A DNA stretch of 41,032 bases from Porogramme epimiltina (GCA_900155495.1 FTLJ01001008.1:1-41032); one strand, 5' to 3'. Counted from the first letter of the stretch, positions 12,114 to 23,341 are shown. A program made the numbers and translations. Notes: generated by a model not told the origin, from the letters alone.

Positions 12114-13340
12114 TGTGCTCCACACTAGCTATACACGCGCATTCTTCATTCAAAGCATAGGCGGAACTGGGTAGTCTTTACGGACCTTGTGCAGAAGACG
12201 AGAAGAGGGCATCCAGAGCTGGCAGCATCGACTCTCTGCCCTCCAACCCATACCGCTTCAAGTTCGGGAACTTGAGCTGCAAGAACTGGTCGAACACCTC
12301 CGACTTCACCAGCAGCTCGTGAATACGCCGCCGCTGTTCCTCCTCCGCCGTCCTTGCCCCTTCCTCCGACTCCAGCCGTTGCGAAAACCAAAGGCGCTCC
12401 GTCTTGAATGGGGAGTGCATATACTCGTACGCGACACGACCGACGTAGACATCGCGGAGGTTACGCGTGATGTGTTCGGAGTGTCCAGTGTTCCGGGCCT
12501 ACGTCCACCAGCCGGGGACACCCAAAGGATGCCGTTGATATTGTATGTGCGTGCGGGGTCGGTAAGGCCATATCGCTCCGGGGAGAGTGCGGCGACTTCT
12601 TCGCGCTGAAGGATGTCGAGGGGGTCTATGCGCGGCGCACGGTGACCATGGGCTCGCAGGGAGTCAACGTAGCGCAGGAGGGGAGCATTTGCAGTGTGAT
12701 TCTGGAGTTGAGCAGGGGTGTCTAAAATCTAGATTGAAGTGAGCTCGCCGTCCATAACGTTCCGCCGCGCGTGCCAATCCCCTCTTCCACCATTATTTCA
12801 CTACCCACACCAGTAACACACGAGTGGCGCGTATGGACGATACTCACAGTCTGGAAGGCTGAACGCGCGCGATTCGTGGTACTCGTAGGAGTAGTCATAA
12901 TAGCTCCTGAGCAGTTTGGCGCATAGGGTCGGTCGACGAGTCCTGGGAGCGGGAAGCCGCCTGGACCTTCTTCATGGATGTTGCTATGTCGAGCAGGACA
13001 GCATGTTGAGTAGAAGCCAAAGTCGAACGAAAACGTTGACACCGATGCTAGGACAGAATATGAGCCCGAGCATCACATGCGTGGGGGCGCCCTGAGCTGA
13101 GGTGCGCGTCCTGTGGCGGGGGTCGGAGAGCGCATGGAGTGGGTGATATTGGAACTAGACATTGTAACGAGTGGATGCGGAGAGCAGCGAGGAGTTGGTG
13201 ATAATAACGAGGCATAAGTAGAAGACGTCCTTGAGGAAAGTTTAGATCAGGATTCAGCACGCTCGTCGCGCCTCCCCTTGATCTCCTTATCCGGAACTCA
13301 CTGGCAACCGGCACAAATCGGCCTCCTGGCCCGAAGCGTG
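12114..13340 (-). pseudogene. DHTKD1-type E1 5' fragment with promoter region
   Basis: This copies roughly 28.42-29.62 kb: the promoter region, exon 1 and exon 2 of the E1 gene. The exon-2 part is well preserved ([20 protein letters not shown], then [20 protein letters not shown]) and keeps its splice donor. Exon 1 has a deletion in the presequence that shifts the frame, so the YYDYSY segment is out of register. An extra base in the HWTL...HITRNL region of exon 2 also breaks the frame. On the right it ends about 120 bases before the truncated WSC copy; on the left it is fused to the HAD pseudogene. It has no counterpart in copy 2 of the segmental duplication. Confidence 0.85.
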
Positions 13341-13456
13341 GCCAGCTGCAGCCTCCTTCCTCCTACGACCCCTACCCGCCGTACATTGCTCCCCCCCCTC
13401 GACTTTGGCTTTGGCTTGAAGGTGCGTGGGCGGGAACCCGCCGCGAACGCGTACGA

Positions 13457-14891
13457 GGAGAACGTCGGCTTTGACGGCCCGATGACCGTGCTCACCAGCT
13501 GCAACCCGATCTGGGACGGCATGGGCACGATGCCAGAGCACCAACACGGTCCCCGCGCTCGTCCCCACTCAGGCCCCCCTCCCCGCCGGCTGGAACCAGC
13601 TCGGCTGCATCGCGGAGGGCACTAACGGCCGCGCTCTTACCGGCGCAAGCCCGAACATGACGCGCCCGTTCTGCGCCAATTACTGTGGCGCCCAGGGCTT
13701 CTCGCGCTTGCCAGCGTCGAGTTCTGCGACAAGTGTTACTGCGACAACTAGGTGCGTAACGGCGCGTCCGAGACGTTTATCACCGATGACCTCTGCTCGA
13801 ACAAGTGCGCTGGCAATGGTACGTCCATCTTGTCGCCTCGTCGCCGTTTCCGCCTCTCTAACCGCACCGCCCGACAGTCAACCAAATCTGCGGTGGCGCC
13901 GCGCGCCTGATGCTGCTCAGCTCGACCCCAGGGGCGTGCAAGCCGTCCTCGTGCCAGCGTAGCCCATTTCCTCCACCAGCACTCAGCCGTCCTCGTCCGC
14001 TCACACGTCTTCAGTCGCCACCACGTCTGTGCTCTCCACAAGCGCGACGACCTCCAGCGCCGCTGTGGTCAGCTCCACGGTCAGCTCGGTGGCGCCCACC
14101 GGCAGCAGCGTTCTCGCCGCGCCTCCTTCGGGCTGGACCGCCTCTGGCTACGTGTCGGACGGCGGTGCCCGCGCTCTCACTGGGTTCAGCACCGCGAGCA
14201 ACTCGATGACCGTCGCGCAGTGCATGTCGACGCGCGCCCAGAAGGCCTTCACCCTTGCCGGCCTCGAGTACGGTCGCGGACGCTACTGTAAGTGCACCCT
14301 AGCGCAGCTCTCCTCATAGATCATGCAAGTAGCAACACCCTCTCTAACGGCCTCGGCAAGGCCCTCGACGCGCCCTCATGCAACATGGTCCGCGTCGGCG
14401 ACAAGGCCACGACATGCGACGGCTCCTAAGCCCTCTCGCTCTTCGCCCCTGGTGCCGGCACCGCGGCCGCCCCGCCCGCGATGAACTCGACCGCCGCCAT
14501 CTCGGGCTTCACCGCCGCCGGGTGCCGCGCGGACCTCGTGGGGGGCATGCACACGCTCAACGTCGACGCGTTCACGAGCGCGACGATGACGCTCGCCGCG
14601 TGCGTCGCGCACTGTGACGCGCGCGGGCACGCCCTCGCGGGCGTCGAGTACTCGCGCGAGTGCTACTGCGGCGACGCGTTCGCCAACGGCGGCGGCGCCC
14701 CTATTGCGGACTCGACGTGCAACATGGCGTGCGGCGGCGACGCGACGACGATGTGCGGCGGCCCGGCGGCGCTCACGGTGTTTGTCAAGCAGGGCAGCGA
14801 CGCGCTGTCGACGGCGGCGAAGGCGAGCAGCAAGCGCGCGCACAAGGCGCGCCACTTTGGCCGCGCGCACATGCACTCGGACATGTTCTGA
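13457..14891 (+). pseudogene. Truncated WSC/DUF1996 pseudogene
   Basis: Direct copy of the WSC gene starting in the middle of its exon 6 (ENVGFDGPMTVL); signal peptide, DUF1996 domain and promoter are missing. Lesions include an 8-nt deletion near 13533, further small deletions around 13645-13715, an in-frame TAG (13749-13751) where the parent has a Gln codon, loss of the first Cys of WSC2 and of the ECYC motif (GRGRYC), and a TAA at 14427-14429 replacing Trp. The last WSC domain, from the Met codon at 14481 to the original stop, is open and almost identical to the parent, but without a signal peptide it would not be secreted as such. Confidence 0.9.
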
Positions 14892-15893
14892 GCTGCTCGC
14901 CTGCCTGCCTGCCTGCCCTCGCTGAGCGCGTCGCCGTTGACGGCGGCTCGCTCTCCTCTCCCCCTCTTTCTCGCCTTTTAGCGCGGGGAGCGAGCCTCCC
15001 GTGCGCCTTCTCTTGCTGCTGCTGCTGCCTCTCCTCTCTCTCTGCTGCCTCCTCTGCATTATCTATACATAACGTTCACGCATGATATCCCCCACGCCTC
15101 ACGTGCATCCTTTCCCGTCCTCCGTTCCTCGTTAAAGTCCCGTTCCCCGTCTCTCGTCTCGTACGCCCCCCAGCGGGGTCCTCTCCTGTCTCCTTTCCCC
15201 CACTTCCGAGCGACCCGTCTGGGGGGCCCGCGCCTCGATTTTACTGGGTAAACGGATACAACGCGCGTCTGCACTGTGCACTACTACCCCAGACTCGGCT
15301 CCTCTTCGCTGCGCTCCTACTACTAGTAGCTAGTCCGTAGCGCGCTGTGCGGCTTCTTTTGTGCATGTTTTTGTGTTGTTGCGAAGCGCCTAGTCGTAAG
15401 CACTTTGGGTGAAATAGCATCGTGGTTGGTATACGTATGCGTGTGGGGGAGAAAGTGACTTCAAAACACCTCGGGCTCTTCTGGTACCACCTATCTGTGT
15501 ACGAAGGCAGCGGCAGGTAGACACCTCGCCGAAAGCGGAAAGGGTGCCAGTCTATGAACGTGGTAGTGAGAGGAAAGTGCCAGCAGGCGCAAGCGGGGAT
15601 ATGGAACCGGTGAGTTACACAAGATATCGGTGAGCATCCAACAAACTCAAGAGCAGGAACACATAAGCTGCCACTGTGGGGGATACTACTCGAAGGGTCT
15701 TTAAGTAGTGGAAGAAGAAGAGAATGTCGGATCTGTAAGAGACAGCCTAAGAGCATGAAATGAAAGAGACTTGATCTAGCGAAATACACGTCTGGAAAGA
15801 AACACGATCGCAGCGCCGGTGGAAAGGGCGGCGCCGGCTATGACGGGGGCAGTACCAACTACAAGTGTCCTAGTCAAGGAAGTTCGAAGTATC
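14892..15893. other. Shared 3' flank of truncated WSC and HET-2
   Basis: Near-identical to 6619-7514, including the (GCT)n run and the CTACTAGTAG palindrome. At its right end (about 15780-15890) it contains the former C-terminal codons of HET-2, now beyond a premature stop. Confidence 0.7.
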
Positions 15894-17884
15894 TCACGTC
15901 ACGGCGCGGGTTGTGAGCGATGTGCCTGAATGCACAGGTCGGCTCTGCGTATCTTCGCGCTCCCCGATCGTAATACCCTCCTCGTGTTGGATGGTATTAT
16001 AAACGGAGCCGGACAGCTCCATTCTGATGACCCGCGTGTGTTCTGGAGAATGGGGACATTTCACGAATGTAAGGCGAATGCGGCGCTCCTCATCTCCGAA
16101 CGTATGGCCACCATCCTTCCAGTCCGCAAGGTGGTCATTCTGACAATCATGAGCGGCCTTCCAGGGCTCGTCCCAGTTTGAGATGTCAGATGATTCTGCA
16201 AACGCCCAGTGTATTGGGGCGCCATCTACAGAATCTTTTGTGCATAGGCCGAGAGAGACGCGGATCATCTCGCTCCTATTATTGTCCTCGAAGCTAACCC
16301 ACACGCTCTCTGAAGCGTTGGGATCTGATGAAGTTGTCCCCGAACCCGGGAAGAACCCAAGCTTGATCATTGTTTGAACGAGCTGCCTAGGGAAACGGAA
16401 CCGTCCTGGGGCTTGGTCGGCGTACAGTTTAAGTACAAGGTGAAGAGGGTCCACCCTATCGATGGTGCGAGGAGTGGTGTGAATGTAAATGTCACGCCAG
16501 ATGGCGTTCACGGGCTTGCCGCGGAAGGATAGGTGGTATAGATCACTGCCTAGATCCGCCAGTCGGAAGATGAAATATGACTTCTCCGAGTTCTTGAAAG
16601 GCCACCCAACATAGTACATTCTCCTCGTGGGGTCCTGTAGCTCGCTCTTGGGGGCTTGATGCAGAAACATTCCGAGATGGCTGTCGTTGGTTTGGGCTAA
16701 CAGAACAGCAATTGTGAAACCATCGACTTCGGCAACCGGGAAGCGACACTTGAAACCGTAGCCCGTGACTTCGCACGACGGAAGCTCGATAGACCCAAAT
16801 GGACCGGTTTCCTTCTTGCCTATATACTCCACTGACTGCTCGAGCTGCACAAATTTCCTCGGGAGTCAGTCACGACCCATGTGACAAGAATATTAAATTT
16901 ACGCACATCTTCGGTCCATTGAGAAAAAACATACGGCTGGAGAGTGGAAGTAGGGTTGAGTTTTGGAGTGTTATACGTGGAAGGTCCAGAGTAGTCCCTA
17001 GGAGATGTCGCGAATAGAAATCGTCTATTGTGCCAGTGGTTGGCTCCGTGGAATCGTGACCAAATTGTGGGGAGGGGTACGGCCGGAAGGTTACTGTGCT
17101 CGTCGTAGTGTCGGGGGCCCCACGCGAAAAGCGTGGTGTCGACGTATTGCTGCTTTGCTAATTTCAATTGTAATCGTTGGAACGCCTTCGTCCGCTCCCC
17201 GTACAGGATGGGCATGGTGATATCGAAGAGTCCCAGAAGGCAATAAGCCTCGTCCTCGATGCGGCTCGTTTCGCGCTTACTCGCCCACAACATCCGTTCC
17301 GAGATAGATGCAGCGGAAATCAAGTACTTCCGGGTGAGATATTCATTTGGGATGGCCGTTCGCTCACTGAGCGGCTTACAGAGGTCGTACTTGGTCCCGA
17401 TAGGTTCCCATTCCCGAGACATGAATACGAGGAGTGCCGGTCCGAGAAGTTCTTGGAGCGTCCATCCCCTCGTGTGCCACCGTGATCTCCGGAACTCGGA
17501 GTCGCTTGCGTGTGGATTGTCGTCTTCGTGCACGTCCTCCAAATATGCATAGCACACCTCGGAGAGGACGTACCAGCTGAACATCGAGTTGATTGCCTCT
17601 GAGAGCTCTGTGCTACTCTCTTTGTTGATGCAGCAGGTGTCTATCCAAACCCAGGAGTAGCCATCGCGCTCAGCGACCTCGCAGCACTTGCGAATCTTTT
17701 CATGAACATGGTCACGAGGATTTTCTCCAGTTTGTTGGCAGTTGGAGTAGATTTTTTGTAGCTGTTGGAAAGATAGCTCTCCTTTGGGGCTCCATGTGTG
17801 AGACAGAATCGCGAAGCCTCCTGGTACAGCGCTGGGTTCGGAGAAAAAATGATGTTCAGCGCGGGCAGTACTGAGGAGCCACAT
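15894..17884 (-). CDS. HET-domain protein 2, lacking the C-terminal membrane anchor
   Basis: Two exons, 16907-17884 and 15894-16844, join in phase 0 to give 642 residues. Domain order matches HET-1: the start MWLLSTARAEHHFF, AILSHTW, WIDTCCINKESSTELSEAIN, RGWTLQELLGP and EDEAYCLLGLFDITMPILYGE, then the unassigned exon-2 region beginning LEQSVEYIGKKETGPFGSIE. The protein stops after SLTTRAVT: an AGG codon of HET-1 corresponds to TGA here. Downstream, the sequence for the old hydrophobic tail is still readable near 15785-15840 but sits in another frame. The product should therefore be soluble. Substitutions against HET-1 are frequent in the second half of exon 1 and in exon 2, while the flanking non-coding DNA is much more alike. 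It could be a functional soluble variant or an early pseudogene; the long open frame favours the former. Confidence 0.8.
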
Positions 17885-18315
17885 GGTATGATCTAGAGCC
17901 GCTAGTTCAGAGTGACAGAAGAGGGCTCAAGGAGGTCTGGTAAAGGCCTATCGGGGTTGATCGTTGAACATCAGTGAGTGTGGTGGACTCGCACGGCGCG
18001 TATTACCCCATTTTTCCCCTGGGAAAAGTCGGGACAAAGTCGAGACACATAGCAGACTTTTCGTGAAAACCATCACGTATACGAGGAAAGGGCTTCCTTT
18101 TCTCGGGGGTTTGTACAGAAGTCTGCCGCGTGCCTCCTATATGACAACGGAGCAGTTCTAAAAGCCATCGTGTTACCTGAGCTATCTGGTTGGTAAATAA
18201 TTGTGCGCCATGCACGAGCGTATGTAAAAAGTAGAGACGAATATTCGCTCGGGAATTACCGCGTTGTGAACAGCAAACTTCTAGTAGCGATACGCGTGCA
18301 TCTATTGTATCTTCC
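17885..18315. other. 5' flank of HET-2
   Basis: No gene is seen. The sequence is homologous to 9620-10060 and holds the HET-2 promoter. Confidence 0.5.
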
Positions 18316-18952
18316 TCATAGCCCCTCCAATGCCATACCTACAACCTCCCTCTGTTGCGACGCATAGACCGAGGCTACGCCCGGTTCAGGCACCGCAGCT
18401 TCCTCTGGGCCCTTGAACCCAATGTATCCCCTACCCAGACCCAAGCTCTCCGATACAGCATCTAGCCTCGGCACGACGTGTGTCCACGCACCCCGGTTCC
18501 GCGGCGCCTCCTGCATCCATACGACCTCGCTGGCACCGGTATACCGCGCGAGTACCGCACGAGCGTCGGCAAGCGGGAACGGGCTGAGCTCCTCGATGTG
18601 TACGAGAGCGATGCGCTCGTCGAGCTCGCACGTAGCACGCTCCTTCGCGATATCGTAGTAGAGCTTGCCGGTGAGGAGGACAACGCGGGATACCCGGGAG
18701 GGGTCCGCTATCGCAGGGGTTATCGAGAACAGGTTGGAACCTGATACGGGGGGCGAGTTCATCCAAGGATGACGCTCCAGCCTGCGATGGCGGTGAGTAG
18801 ACGCGGAGATGAATGTGATATTCGGGCAGACGAAGCAATCCTTTAGGACCTGCGACGATGAGGGGTTCGCGGAAGTTATGCTTCGTCTACCTCCTTAGGA
18901 GATGGAAGTATTATGCAGGCGCCGTCGGGAATGTGACGTGCATGTTCACATT
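18316..18952 (-). pseudogene. DHTKD1-type E1 3' fragment, copy 2
   Basis: Same truncated piece as at 10.06-10.70 kb, with the same break inside exon 17 and the same junction to the HAD pseudogene. The exon-18 frame is open over [30 protein letters not shown] and [12 protein letters not shown] to the stop, though many residues differ from the full-length gene. No E1 catalytic part is present. Confidence 0.85.
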
Positions 18953-18996
18953 CGAGGGCCTAAGAAAGGTTACATGCCATCGCCCTCCGCCACACA

Positions 18997-20888
18997 TGCA
19001 CGCGACGCCCACTGCGATCGCGGCCTGCGCGGCCGTGCAGACCTCGGCGATCGCGCCGACGGCGCGCAGCGTGTGCGAGAAGTCCTCGAAGTGGACATGC
19101 GCGATACCCCCACGCGGGCAGTACGCCGTGAGGCCGTCCTATCTTAACTTCACGAACAACACAGCACGTTTGCATGTCGCGCCGCGGGCACGTCTGCGCG
19201 CGGGGACAAGTTCGCAGACATCGGCGACTGGTGCGTGCGAGGTGGACTCGAGAAGCGGGATGTAGGAAGAGGGGGGTGGGCCAGAGCCAGGGACGGGGAG
19301 GGCGGGGAGTGGGAGGGACGCTCACCGAAGACGCCGTCGCCGAAGATGGACGGCGGGCTGGGGATCGCGCGGTACGGCAGTATCGCTTAGCTCTTGTCGT
19401 GCCCGAACTCTCTGTGAGAAAGGAAGCGAACGTTCAGCCACACGCATGCTCGCCGACAATGGAGGAGGGGGCGACGTACCTACCGAGGCGTCGGTACTTA
19501 ATCGACTACGTCTCATTGGCGTGTGTCGGCGTGCAGGTCGATGTCGTTTGAGAAGCTGTCGATGGCCTGCGCTGAGGCGCCACCGATGGATCTCGAGAGC
19601 ACTATGGGGATGCTCAGTTACTAATACATTCCTCTATGAGGCACACCGCAGTGGGGTGAGTGCAGCGCCGACGGCCGGGTAGGGGGCGAGGAGAAAGCGT
19701 ACCTCAGGCCGGAGATCATGATGACAACCGGAATGTCGCTGCTCTTGCAGTGTTTGTAGAAATGTTTGAAGCCCGAGTCGAGCTTGATGTCTGCGTGACG
19801 GTATCTGCTCAGTGCTCTCGTCCCTCTCGACGACTACGACGACCACGAAGGCGGCTTGCTCTTCTTCGGCTCTGCTTTGCAGAGGTCAAATGTGTATCCA
19901 TTTCCGAAGACGCTTTCGAGCATCTCCAGAAAGATGTCCCTGTCACAACCCGTCCAGGATTAGCGATTGCTACTTGGATGAACATGTGCAGAGAATAGTT
20001 ATATTGGAAGATGAAGCAGAGAAATTGTCGAGGAAAGTAAAATCTTTCCATCGATAGCTGCCATGTCATCTTCTTGAGTACAAGTTGCCTTTGTTAGGTC
20101 ACTTTCGGGGAATACACCACTATGGATGTGCAGAAGATTGAAAGCACAGCGGAGTGCAGCAGTGGCCGCATCTACCCCACCCGCACTTCTGCGACTGAAG
20201 GGCGAAGCTTTATAGAGCCCGTGCACTCACCTCCCACACGAAGTAGGGAGCCACACTATCAGGCAACATACGAACGCACCTGAATGCCACCTTGACCGCC
20301 AGGATGTCGGGGTTCCCCAGCCGGCGATTCTCCGTTCTGTTAACCAGCTCGTCAGTCATATTCGCAGCGCATAGTCAGCGGTCCGCAAAAGAGATACGCG
20401 CTGCGTCCGGGAATAAGGGAGAAGATGAGTGCGCGGGCTGGAGAAGGCCTGCTGGACTGCACCCCGGTACCGCCTGTAGCCCGAATTGCGTCGGACGCCT
20501 CCTTGAAGTCTGGACCGCAGCCGCGCTCCCCAAAGACATACACGGGTCCGACGGGGCAAGGTGGACACCGGACGTACGAGATTGGGCAGGCAAGGAATGG
20601 AGCACTCACAATCATTGGAGTTGCGCGTGGTGATCGTGCCGTCCTTGCGTGCCAGACACCGTCCATGTTTGCGCTATCAAGGACAGGGATAGCCCGGAGC
20701 GTGGGGGAAAGGGGCGCGGTGACGTCGAGTGGGATGTCGTGCGGTGAGATGGATGCAGGGTTGCGGGAGGGGAGTGCACAGCGGGACGAACCAACCAGTT
20801 ACCGGTCGGAGAAGACGGCGAATTTCTTGGCACTGCAGAGAGGCAGGTAGGAGATGGTGCTCTCCAGGGCGCGCTCTGTTGAGGTCAT
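18997..20888 (-). pseudogene. HAD-phosphatase pseudogene, copy 2 (reaches the start codon)
   Basis: The most complete HAD copy in the window. From the 5' end: MTSTERALESTISYLPLC and KKFAVFSD (first catalytic Asp) at 20888-20800, an intron, then KDGTITTRNSND (second Asp of the DxDGT motif) near 20600, MTDELVNRTENRRLGNPDIL near 20340, and a DIFLEMLESVFGNGYTFDLC frame near 19930. GFKHFYKHCKSSDIPVVIM, FGHDKS with TAA (19387-19389), and LFVK with a C-terminal helix follow. Shared with copy 1 are the TAA, the TGTTG duplication (about 19155-19162) and the 9-nt deletion. Private lesions are a TAG in the KLRxD region, loss of the terminal stop (TGA to TGC) and a changed splice acceptor (GCGA for GCAG) before MTDEL. 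Introns are retained, so it arose by DNA duplication, not retroposition. Confidence 0.85.
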
Positions 20889-21621
20889 GGTGCGGTAGAG
20901 CGCGGAGCCCGTTCACTTGGAGGAGAGAGAGACGTAAGAAGCGTAGAGGACAGGGTGCACGGCTGGGGAGCTGATCGCGCACCGAAGGAGTTGGAGAAAA
21001 CGGTCAATTACCCGGCAATTCTAATCTGACTTAATCTTTCCGGCGCTTGCAACGCGGACTATTGTGGTCTTGGCCATCGTCCGAGTCGTCATCATCTCTG
21101 TGTCGACTCACAACATTGAGCTGCGTATGCTACGCATGCACCAATTTATCCGTGTCCTGGTAAGTACGTGTCAAAAGAGTAAATTCACTTACTCATATGA
21201 TGTGCTGCCGGAGTTTGGTGCAAAATCACTGCCGCGGCGGATGACCAAGTTCGTAGGCCAGGCGCGTCGATTCGGATCCCCAATGTCTTCACGGTGAACT
21301 TTCGCTCTATGTTCTGATGATCTGGTTTGGTTGCATACAGAAACGAGATAGCCTTCTCATAGGGCCCTACTCGCCCTCGTGTGAGCCGACACTCCCTGAC
21401 GCATTCCCCAGCACATTTTTGAGTGTCCGAGTTCTCACTTGTAGCTCCGTACGTAGATCGGGCCACCCCAGCGCTATTTTCTCCGGAAGTTTGGGAAAAA
21501 AATGGGTTTACCGCATCCTCATGATCGATACCGACTTGCCCAGGCCCCGCCTCTCCACGTACTCAAGACTGTCCACGTCGAACATCATGCGTACGTAGCA
21601 TGTACGGGACATATGTATACA
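20889..21621. other. HAD pseudogene 5' flank and unassigned interval
   Basis: The first 60-100 bases are purine-rich on the plus strand, that is, a pyrimidine-rich leader for the minus-strand HAD copy. From about 21.06 to 21.62 kb I see no recognisable gene. A short minus-strand open stretch beginning MMFDVDSLEYVE near 21590 could be an exon, but it does not join convincingly to anything. Confidence 0.4.
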
Positions 21622-22955
21622 TCAGCTAACGAAGTGAGCATAGACGTCTCTCAAAATAGGATTCCGTGACAGGAATATTGCGGCTCGCTCTGCATACGAT
21701 GGGAGTGGGCCATGTCTAATCACAAACGTCCTACTAGAGCCGTTAAGTCCTTCTCGCGTGTTTCCATGGAAGAGCTGAGACGGTGATATGCTCCCCGACA
21801 GGTGCATTGGTCCTCCTAGTATGAGACATAAACATGTAAGCATACATGAAAGTAATGGAATAATCAGTGACCTGCCTTCGTCTGAGCCGCTGAACTTGTT
21901 TGGTCAAGTTCAATGAGGTAGGTCTCTAGTTCTTTCTTCATCTGTGGACCATATGATCTCATATTCGTCTATGGACCATGACTGAGCACGTACCTTAGCT
22001 GTGGATGTTTTCAGTTCCAAGCAGGCGTTCTCTATATCCTCCAAATTTTTCTGTGCTCTCTGGACAGATTGAACATCGATGGTGATCTTCTGCTCGCAGA
22101 TACGAGGATCCGTTCCGTGCAAGACTTCATAATGTTGTGAGTAAATAGCGTAGCATCAAATAGGTCAAACTCACAACATAGCATCCTTATCGGGATCAAT
22201 TTGACGGTCTCCTTCAACGACCAATCATTGCGCACGTTCCCCCTCTCCCAGACCCAAGGCCTTGAAGAAACACTCTGTGTCTCTCCCTCAGGGGGGATTG
22301 ACACTGTCTCGGTGAGCCTACCGCTCTGCGACGGAGGTGAGTGCACCTGGTCCGGACAATCATGGTCAACTTGTGTCTCATGCCTAGCGCAAGGCACTTT
22401 AGGTGTGGCGCCTTGGTCAAGTTTAGAAGTAGCTTGTATAGCGTTCTCAAAGTCCGCATAGCTCCTTTTCAGTCCTTCGATGGCTTCTTTCTGTTGGGAA
22501 ATATTTTCGCAGACTGTCTACTCGCGGTTAGATTACCGTCGGTATTCCGGGAACCTGTGTCGACTGTGTGCAACACACCTCGTGCAACTTGTCGACCTCG
22601 GAAAGGAGATTCGTGACAATGGTCGAATCCTTGAGCATTCCGCGGAGCACGACGCAACCTATTTTCCCGTGAGATGGTGCGCGTAACCTCGGTATTCACA
22701 TGAGTGTTCGCTCACTCTTTGTCACTGCAACTGCCTTGATCGCAATCTCCTCTAGACTATGCTTCACCAGACTTTCCTCCTACACCATTCGATCGCCGTC
22801 GTGAGCGCCAGTGCAACATTCGTACGGAAAACGCTCACCTGAAGACATAGTGTCCACTCAGCTTGGGCGAATAATTTGTGATCGCTCAATGAAACCACGC
22901 CTGCTTCATTGCGGGATCCATTCTGGAGGCTGGTACACCCAGGGGCCGGTTGCAT
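21622..22955 (-). CDS. Gene A: predicted helical/coiled-coil protein, diverged paralogue of gene B
   Basis: Seven exons join in frame: 22839-22955, 22716-22779, 22579-22658, 22175-22517, 21994-22124, 21872-21941 and 21622-21815, giving 332 residues. The start is placed at the Met at 22955 because a TATA box lies about 50 bases upstream; an in-frame Met at 22994 would sit too close to it. I recognise no family. The chain is helical and charged: HSLEEIAIKAVAVTK, SEVDKLHETVCENISQQKEA, then a Pro/Ser-rich middle, QSVQRAQKNLEDIENACLEL and MKKELETYLIELDQTSS. No signal peptide or membrane segment is seen. The segment EVDKLHE-TVCEN matches EINELYE-KFCEL of gene B, with an intron at the same place and phase in both. 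Function is unknown. Confidence 0.65.
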
Positions 22956-23004
22956 CGAGACGTAAGTACGAAGACGCTTGCCGAGGGGCTTCATACACGC
23001 ACTC

Positions 23005-23010
23005 TATATA
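23005..23010 (-). promoter_or_regulatory. TATA box of gene A
   Basis: TATATA lies about 50 bases upstream of the preferred gene A start, in a roughly 400-base divergent intergenic region shared with gene B. Confidence 0.45.
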
Positions 23011-23341
23011 TGTCATCGGCCTCGGTGGGGATAAGTAAAGACACGGTACGCCCGTCACGAGAAACTATTTTGGCTTCATTACCGCAGCACAGCGGCCCCC
23101 GAACCGGTATTCTCTGCGATCCTGAAGTGCAGCACTGATTATAGAACCATAGAATATCTGAGTCGCAGCACAACATGAACATCTGACCGTAGCACTACGT
23201 CCCTCACGTGACTACCGCAGTGAGAGAACCCTTGGAGAAGTCGATAAACTCGCGGACCTCTTTACCGCAGCACGCAAACTTAGGATTTTGTGCTGAAGCC
23301 ACACTGTGCCATACATGCCATCTTCTGTTTGACCGTGGGTG

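Larger units (their letters stand above)
13457..20371. repeat. Segmental duplication, copy 2 (about 6.9 kb)
   Basis: Direct repeat of 5110-12113: truncated WSC, HET-2, DHTKD1 3' fragment and HAD pseudogene in the same order and strands. It begins abruptly within WSC exon 6. To the right of 20371 the HAD pseudogene continues to its 5' end, while copy 1 has lost that part. So copy 1 keeps the older left edge and copy 2 the older right edge. Confidence 0.9.

Noticed and set aside
21185..21598. Open stretches on both strands between the HAD pseudogene and gene A
   Set aside because: Short, without recognisable motif; attempts to join them by splice sites broke the frame.
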